Below are positions 4,602-8,392 of a stretch of 8,392 nt of DNA, one piece after another. Under the pieces are notes generated by a model, which was not told the DNA's origin, made no database searches, and saw only the letters and a list, made by a program, of their open reading frames with translations. How positions within the stretch are numbered: position 1 is the first letter of the stretch; the number at the start of each line of letters is the position of its first letter. The position numbers were made by a program, and so were the translations under genes. Origin of the DNA: an uncultured Paracoccaceae bacterium (lineage in GTDB: Bacteria > Pseudomonadota > Alphaproteobacteria > Rhodobacterales > Rhodobacteraceae); contig CALBSG010000184.1 of assembly GCA_937927675.1 (NCBI GenBank), forward strand, positions 1 to 8,392, read 5' to 3'.

Positions 4602-6617
4602 TTGGACATCGAAACCCTCCGCGCCCGCCACCCCGATCATTGGATGCGCGCCGCCGCGATCCGCACACTCACGCTGGATGCCGTTGCGGCCGCGAATTCG
4701 GGCCATTCCGGCATGCCCATGGGCATGGCCGATGTGGCAACGGTGCTGTTTGAAAAGCACCTGAAGTTTGATCCCAAAGCGCCCCGTTGGCCGGACCGCG
4801 ACCGCTTCATCCTGTCGGCGGGCCATGGCTCGATGCTGATCTATTCGCTGTTGCATCTGACCGGCTACGCCGATGTGACGCTGGACGAGATCAAGAACTT
4901 CCGCCAGTGGGGCGCGATCACTGCGGGCCACCCGGAGTTCGGCCATGTTGCAGGCGTGGAAACCACCACTGGCCCCTTGGGTCAGGGCATTGCAAATTCC
5001 GTTGGCTTTGCGATGGCCGAAGCCCACCTGCGCGCCCGCTGGGGTGCCAAGGTGCAGGACCACTACACCTATGTCATCGCTGGCGACGGCTGCCTGATGG
5101 AAGGCGTCTCCCAAGAGGCCATCGGCATTGCAGGCAAGCACAAGCTGAACCGGCTGATCGTGATGTGGGATGACAATGGCATCACCATTGACGGCAAAGT
5201 GTCGCTGTCGGACGCCACCGACCAAAAGGCGCGGTTTGCGGCCTCGGGTTGGAACGTGCTGGACTGTGACGGCCACGATCCCGAAGACATCGACCGTGCG
5301 TTGGTCGCGGCGAAGAAATCTGACCGCCCCACCCTGATCGCCTGCAAGACCCATATCGCTTATGGCCATGCCGCGCAGGACACCTCCAAAGGCCACGGCG
5401 CCCTGACCGACAAGGCCCAGCTGCAAGCGGCGAAAGACGCCTACGGCTGGAAAGGCGGCCCGTTCGAGGTGCCCGCCAAGATCAAAGCCGAATGGGAAGC
5501 CATGGGCACCCGTGGTGCGGCCGCCCATGCCGAATGGAAAACCCGCGTGGAAGCCCTGTCGGCCGCAAAGCAGGCCGAACTCGTCCGGATTTTCTCAGAT
5601 GAAGCCCCGGCCAAGCTGTCTGCTGCCGTGCGCGGCGTGAAAAAGGCCGCTATTGAGGCCCCGGCGAAACTCGCCACCCGGACGGCATCCGAAAAAGTGC
5701 TGGCAGCGATCAACCCGATCATGCCTGAAACCTTTGGCGGCTCGGCCGACCTGACGGGGTCCAACAACACCAAGACCGCAGATCTGGGTGTGTTCAATCA
5801 AGAAACCCCCGGCGGCCGTTACATGTATTGGGGCATCCGCGAACATGGCATGGCTTCGGCCATGAACGGCATGGCGCTGCATGGCGGTGTGCGGCCCTAT
5901 TCCGGCACCTTCATGGCCTTTACCGATTACGCCCGCCCCGCGATGCGTCTGTCGGCGCTGATGGGTCTGCCGGTGGTCTATGTCATGACGCATGACTCGA
6001 TTGGTCTTGGCGAAGACGGCCCGACCCACCAGCCGGTGGAACATCTGGCGATTTCGCGTTCGACGCCGAACACCTTGGTGTTCCGCCCGGCCGATCTGGT
6101 GGAAGTGGCCGAATGCTGGGAAATCGCCTTCAGCCAGAAATCCACCCCCTCGGTCATGGCGCTGTCGCGTCAGAACCTGGCCGCGGTGCGCAAGACCCAC
6201 ACCAACACCAACCTGTCGTCCAAAGGCGCCTATGTGTTGGCCGAAGCGACCGGCAAACGTCAGGTGATCCTGATGGCCACCGGTTCGGAAGTGGAAATCG
6301 CGCTGGCCGCCCGTGAGATGCTGGAAGCCCAAGGCATCGGCACCCGCGTCGTCTCCATGCCGTCGATGGAACTCTTTGCCGCACAGGACGAGGCTTACCG
6401 CAAAAAGGTTCTGCCCGCAGGCCCGGTGCGTGTGGCCATCGAGGCTGGCGTGCGTATGGGCTGGGACCGCTGGCTTCTGGGCGAGCGTGGCCGGGACACC
6501 AAGGCCGATTTCGTCGGCATGTCGTCCTTCGGCGCCTCGGCCCCCTACGACCGGCTTTACAAGGAATTCGGCATCACCGCCGAAGCCGCCGTCGAAAAGG
6601 CCAAAGCGCTGCTTTAA
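4602..6617 (+). CDS. tkt: Transketolase
   Basis: A cytoplasmic thiamine-diphosphate enzyme that moves two-carbon ketol units between sugar phosphates in the non-oxidative pentose phosphate pathway and, where present, the Calvin cycle. With the TTG start it has 671 residues, matching the usual 660-680. The ThDP-binding domain shows NSGHSGMPMG (His35), SAGHGSML (His75) and the GDG cofactor motif (161-163, GDGCLMEGVSQE). The pyrimidine-binding domain shows PETFGGSADLTGSNNT and GIREHGM with catalytic Glu414, then THDSIGLGEDGPTHQPVEH with His464, Asp472 and His476. The C-terminal domain begins near RQVILMATGSEVEIALAA. All key residues are present. The frame is open much further upstream but overlaps the minus-strand gene without family similarity. 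If the ATG at 4560 is used, the protein has 685 residues. It is transcribed alone, ending at the terminator near 6654. Confidence 0.97.
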   Translation: MDIETLRARHPDHWMRAAAIRTLTLDAVAAANSGHSGMPMGMADVATVLFEKHLKFDPKAPRWPDRDRFILSAGHGSMLIYSLLHLTGYADVTLDEIKNFRQWGAITAGHPEFGHVAGVETTTGPLGQGIANSVGFAMAEAHLRARWGAKVQDHYTYVIAGDGCLMEGVSQEAIGIAGKHKLNRLIVMWDDNGITIDGKVSLSDATDQKARFAASGWNVLDCDGHDPEDIDRALVAAKKSDRPTLIACKTHIAYGHAAQDTSKGHGALTDKAQLQAAKDAYGWKGGPFEVPAKIKAEWEAMGTRGAAAHAEWKTRVEALSAAKQAELVRIFSDEAPAKLSAAVRGVKKAAIEAPAKLATRTASEKVLAAINPIMPETFGGSADLTGSNNTKTADLGVFNQETPGGRYMYWGIREHGMASAMNGMALHGGVRPYSGTFMAFTDYARPAMRLSALMGLPVVYVMTHDSIGLGEDGPTHQPVEHLAISRSTPNTLVFRPADLVEVAECWEIAFSQKSTPSVMALSRQNLAAVRKTHTNTNLSSKGAYVLAEATGKRQVILMATGSEVEIALAAREMLEAQGIGTRVVSMPSMELFAAQDEAYRKKVLPAGPVRVAIEAGVRMGWDRWLLGERGRDTKADFVGMSSFGASAPYDRLYKEFGITAEAAVEKAKALL

Positions 6618-6621
6618 CCCT

Positions 6622-6643
6622 CAAAATTCTTCGAAGAATTTTG
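6622..6643. repeat. AT-rich 22-base perfect palindrome downstream of tkt
   Basis: The half-site CAAAATTCTTC is followed directly by its exact reverse complement, with the centre between 6632 and 6633. As RNA it could fold into a 9-bp stem with a TCGA loop. It begins four bases after the tkt stop and has no U-tract on either side, so it is not a standard terminator. It is strikingly AT-rich for this genome. It may be a dispersed intergenic repeat or a protein site; I cannot tell from one copy. Confidence 0.6.
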
Positions 6644-6653
6644 CCAAAAAACA

Positions 6654-6683
6654 AAACGGCCCGAGGTTTCCCTCGGGCCGTTT
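6654..6683. terminator. Bidirectional intrinsic terminator between tkt and the binding-protein gene
   Basis: A perfect 13-bp stem (AAACGGCCCGAGG, loop TTTC, then the reverse complement). On the plus strand it is followed only by TTT, but on the minus strand it runs into TTTTGTTTTTT, a strong U-tract. It therefore serves the minus-strand binding-protein gene best and tkt as well. Confidence 0.88.
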
Positions 6684-6700
6684 CGCATTATTGCAACCGC

Positions 6701-7885
6701 TTACCGGTAGCCGACGGTTTCGATCTTGCCGTCCTTGATCTCGAACTCGCGGAAGTTGCCTGCGGATTCACCGCCGCCGATCAGCTCAACCGAGGTGGCA
6801 CCGACATAGTCGATGTCTTTGCCCGCCGCGATCAGCTCCAGCGCTTTGCCCAACTCGCCCGGCAGGATCACTTCACCCGGGCCATTGGCGATATCCATCA
6901 CCTTGGCGGTCCAATCCGCACCCTTGGTCGAATTGGCGGCCGCCATCGACAACAGCATCAAGGCCGCCGCGTCATAGGATTCGCCAGCATAAGACGAGGA
7001 CGGGTCGAAATTCGCCGCCTTGGCCAGCTCAGCGAACTTTGCTGCACCTTCGCTGTCGGTCCCCGGAACCGAGCCGTACGAGCCGTTCAGCGCATCGCCA
7101 ATCGAGGCGATCAGGCTTTCACCATACATGCCATCGGGCAGGAAGAAGGTGGAAAACGCGCCGGTATCCACCGCCGACTGGATCACGCCCTTGCCGCCCT
7201 GATCGACATAGCCCGCAACCACCAGCACCTCGCCGCCCGCCGAAGCCAGCGTCGCGACTTCGGCCGAATAATCGCCCTTGCCGTCCTCATGCGGGACGGT
7301 GGCGGTCACGGTGCCGCCCGCTGCGGTAAAGGCCGCCGCGAAAGCATCGGCCATGCCCTTGCCGTAGTCGTTGTTGGTATAGGTCAGCGCCACGGTTTTC
7401 ACGCCGCGCGCGGTCAGGATGTCGGACATGATCTGGCCCTGACGGGCATCCGACGGGGCGGTCCGCAGGAACAGGCCGTCATCTTCTGCCGTCGACAGCG
7501 CCGGCGAGGTGGACGAGGGCGAAATCATGCCAATGCCCTGCGGACGTGCCACGCCTTGCAGCACGGCCCCGGTCACGCCCGAGCAATCGGCACCGACAAT
7601 CGCCTTGACGCCATCAGCAGTCACCAGACGCTCTGCCGCGGCGGCGGCAGCCGTGCTGTCAACGCAGGTCGAATCCGAACGAACCGGGGTGACGGTCGAT
7701 CCGCCCATGAATTTGCCCGAGGTTGACACCTCGGCCATCGCCAGTTCCGCACCCGCCGCCATGGTCGGCGTGATCGATTCCAAGGGCCCGGTGAAGCCGA
7801 GCAAAACACCGATCTTCACCTCTTCCGCCGTAGCCATCCCGGCCATCAGCGCCAGAACGGCGGCCGAACCAATCAATTTCTTCAT
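6701..7885 (-). CDS. ABC transporter periplasmic substrate-binding protein, LivJ-type (branched-chain amino acid/amide family)
   Basis: A 394-residue exported binding protein of the type I periplasmic fold (Peripla_BP_6). Residues 1-20 are a clear signal peptide (KK, a hydrophobic core, then MATA before Glu21-Glu22). The mature protein opens with EVKIGVLLGFTGPLES, the classic first strand and ligand loop of this family. Cys74 and Cys101 are placed for a disulfide like that of LivJ. Ligand-contact segments are GADCSGVTGAV (98-108) and SPSSTSPALS (122-131), followed by the second lobe with VALTYTNNDYGKGMADAF (165-182). The start is supported by AGGAGA five bases upstream. No permease or ATPase gene is in the window: downstream is the tkt terminator and upstream an unrelated membrane protein, so here it stands alone. 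Ligands in the family include Leu/Ile/Val, amides, urea and aromatic acids; the specific ligand is undetermined. Confidence 0.94.
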   Translation of the reverse strand: MKKLIGSAAVLALMAGMATAEEVKIGVLLGFTGPLESITPTMAAGAELAMAEVSTSGKFMGGSTVTPVRSDSTCVDSTAAAAAAERLVTADGVKAIVGADCSGVTGAVLQGVARPQGIGMISPSSTSPALSTAEDDGLFLRTAPSDARQGQIMSDILTARGVKTVALTYTNNDYGKGMADAFAAAFTAAGGTVTATVPHEDGKGDYSAEVATLASAGGEVLVVAGYVDQGGKGVIQSAVDTGAFSTFFLPDGMYGESLIASIGDALNGSYGSVPGTDSEGAAKFAELAKAANFDPSSSYAGESYDAAALMLLSMAAANSTKGADWTAKVMDIANGPGEVILPGELGKALELIAAGKDIDYVGATSVELIGGGESAGNFREFEIKDGKIETVGYR

Positions 7886-7945
7886 CTTATTCTCCTAAGT
7901 CGAGCCGCCTGTAAGCGCGGCATCAAGTCCTTAGAAGAAAACAGA

Positions 7946-7951
7946 AATATA
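7946..7951 (-). promoter_or_regulatory. Possible -10 element for the binding-protein gene
   Basis: TATATT on the minus strand lies in the only AT-rich stretch (about 7931-7951) of the 122-base gap upstream of the binding-protein gene, about 61 bases before the ATG. The -35 region at the expected distance is poor (ACGAAA), so this is a weak call. A small GCCGC/GCGGC stem at 7904-7921 would lie in the leader. Confidence 0.22.
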
Positions 7952-8007
7952 CGAAAGACCATCGGACATTTCGTCGCCTTGACCTTGGCAGAATGCCGCC
8001 GGTCCGG

Positions 8008-8392
8008 TCAGTGGCCCGGCGCTTTCTTGCCGCTCAGGGCGGTCCAAAGCGGGCCGATGATGCGCGTGGCAAGGGGGATCAACAGCAGACCAAGCCCCAA
8101 CCCGAGCACCCCATCGAGACCGGCCTGCACTGCCCACGCCACAAAGCCCGCGGCTTGCGGCAGGGCATGGGCGGCGGTTTCGGCGATGTGATGGATCGCC
8201 TGATAGGGCCAGGGCCAAAGATGCGTCACCTCCAACCCGTGCAGCACGATGGATCCCCCCACCCACAGCATCGCCGCGGTGCCGACGGTGGACAAAAACG
8301 CCATCAGCTTTGGCATGCCCGCCACCAGCCCCCGCCCCAGCGCGCGGCCGGCAGAGGTCTTGCGATTGGCAGCCATGTGCAGGCCGATGTCG
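8008..8392 (-). CDS. DUF808/YedI-family inner membrane protein (N-terminal part missing)
   Basis: The C-terminal 127 residues of an integral membrane protein; the frame runs off the window (DIGLHMAAN), so the ATG at 8376 is internal. The segment SAGRALGRGLVAGMPKLMAFLSTVGTAAMLWVGGSIVLHGL is the recognisable DUF808 block, as in E. coli YedI, which is about 300 residues long. Membrane segments are seen at about residues 30-52 and 95-117 of the visible part, with a further moderately hydrophobic helix near 76-92. The protein ends in a short charged tail, SGKKAPGH. The family's function is unknown. It is transcribed in the same direction as the binding-protein gene, 122 bases upstream of it, with no convincing terminator between, but nothing in its sequence suggests it is a permease for that binding protein. 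Confidence 0.87.
   Translation of the reverse strand, partial: DIGLHMAANRKTSAGRALGRGLVAGMPKLMAFLSTVGTAAMLWVGGSIVLHGLEVTHLWPWPYQAIHHIAETAAHALPQAAGFVAWAVQAGLDGVLGLGLGLLLIPLATRIIGPLWTALSGKKAPGH

Noticed and set aside
4382..4609. Upstream extension of the ZauP-like frame (76 residues)
   Set aside because: Low-complexity and basic, it crosses the palindrome and overlaps the tkt start; the ATG at 4381 gives a plausible helical N-terminus.
4467..5528. A 353-codon minus-strand open frame opposite tkt
   Set aside because: Same reasoning: it is antisense to conserved transketolase motifs and its product resembles nothing.
6641..7726. A 361-codon plus-strand open frame opposite the binding-protein gene
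   Set aside because: It is rich in His, Arg and Gly with no family features and lies antisense to a well-recognised LivJ-type gene with signal peptide and ribosome binding site. Long antisense frames are expected in such GC-rich codon use.
7931..8266. A 111-codon minus-strand frame overlapping the DUF808 gene
   Set aside because: It is in another frame of a recognised membrane-protein gene and has no family features.

Overview
The window is a GC-rich chromosomal segment of an alphaproteobacterium. Codon use, protein sequences and gene order all point to Rhodobacterales (Rhodobacter, Gemmobacter, Paracoccus relatives). I assigned this by recognising families and gene order, without a database search. 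Nothing suggests a mobile element, phage, CRISPR array or tRNA/rRNA. It looks like core genome, and I found no clearly new multi-gene system. The points that merit a second look are regulatory and RNA-level signals between genes.

Layout. (1) Positions 2-3087, plus strand: the 3' five-sixths of purL (purine synthesis); a GNAT acetyltransferase whose start overlaps the purL stop; a BolA/IbaG-type protein; and a CGFS monothiol glutaredoxin. BolA and CGFS glutaredoxin form a known [2Fe-2S] trafficking pair. A FixK/FNR-like dyad lies between their genes, and a bidirectional hairpin terminator closes the block. (2) Positions 3141-4381, minus strand: an exported MliC/PliC-like lysozyme inhibitor, zapA, and a coiled-coil gene directly upstream of zapA that resembles Caulobacter ZauP. 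ZapA and ZauP act together on the FtsZ ring. The zapA-to-inhibitor gap is densely structured and ends in an intrinsic terminator just before the inhibitor start codon. (3) Positions 4602-6617, plus strand: transketolase (tkt), divergent from the cell-division pair across a 220-base gap that carries a 19-base operator-like dyad. (4) Positions 6622-6683: an AT-rich 22-base palindrome followed by a strong bidirectional terminator. (5) Positions 6701-8392, minus strand: a LivJ-type periplasmic binding protein and the C-terminal end of a DUF808/YedI membrane protein.

The genes cover purine synthesis, Fe-S cluster handling, Z-ring organisation, pentose phosphate/Calvin-cycle carbon flow and solute uptake. 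Only purL-GNAT and ZauP-like-zapA look translationally coupled. No gap longer than 300 bases lacks a gene; the longest is the 220-base tkt upstream region.
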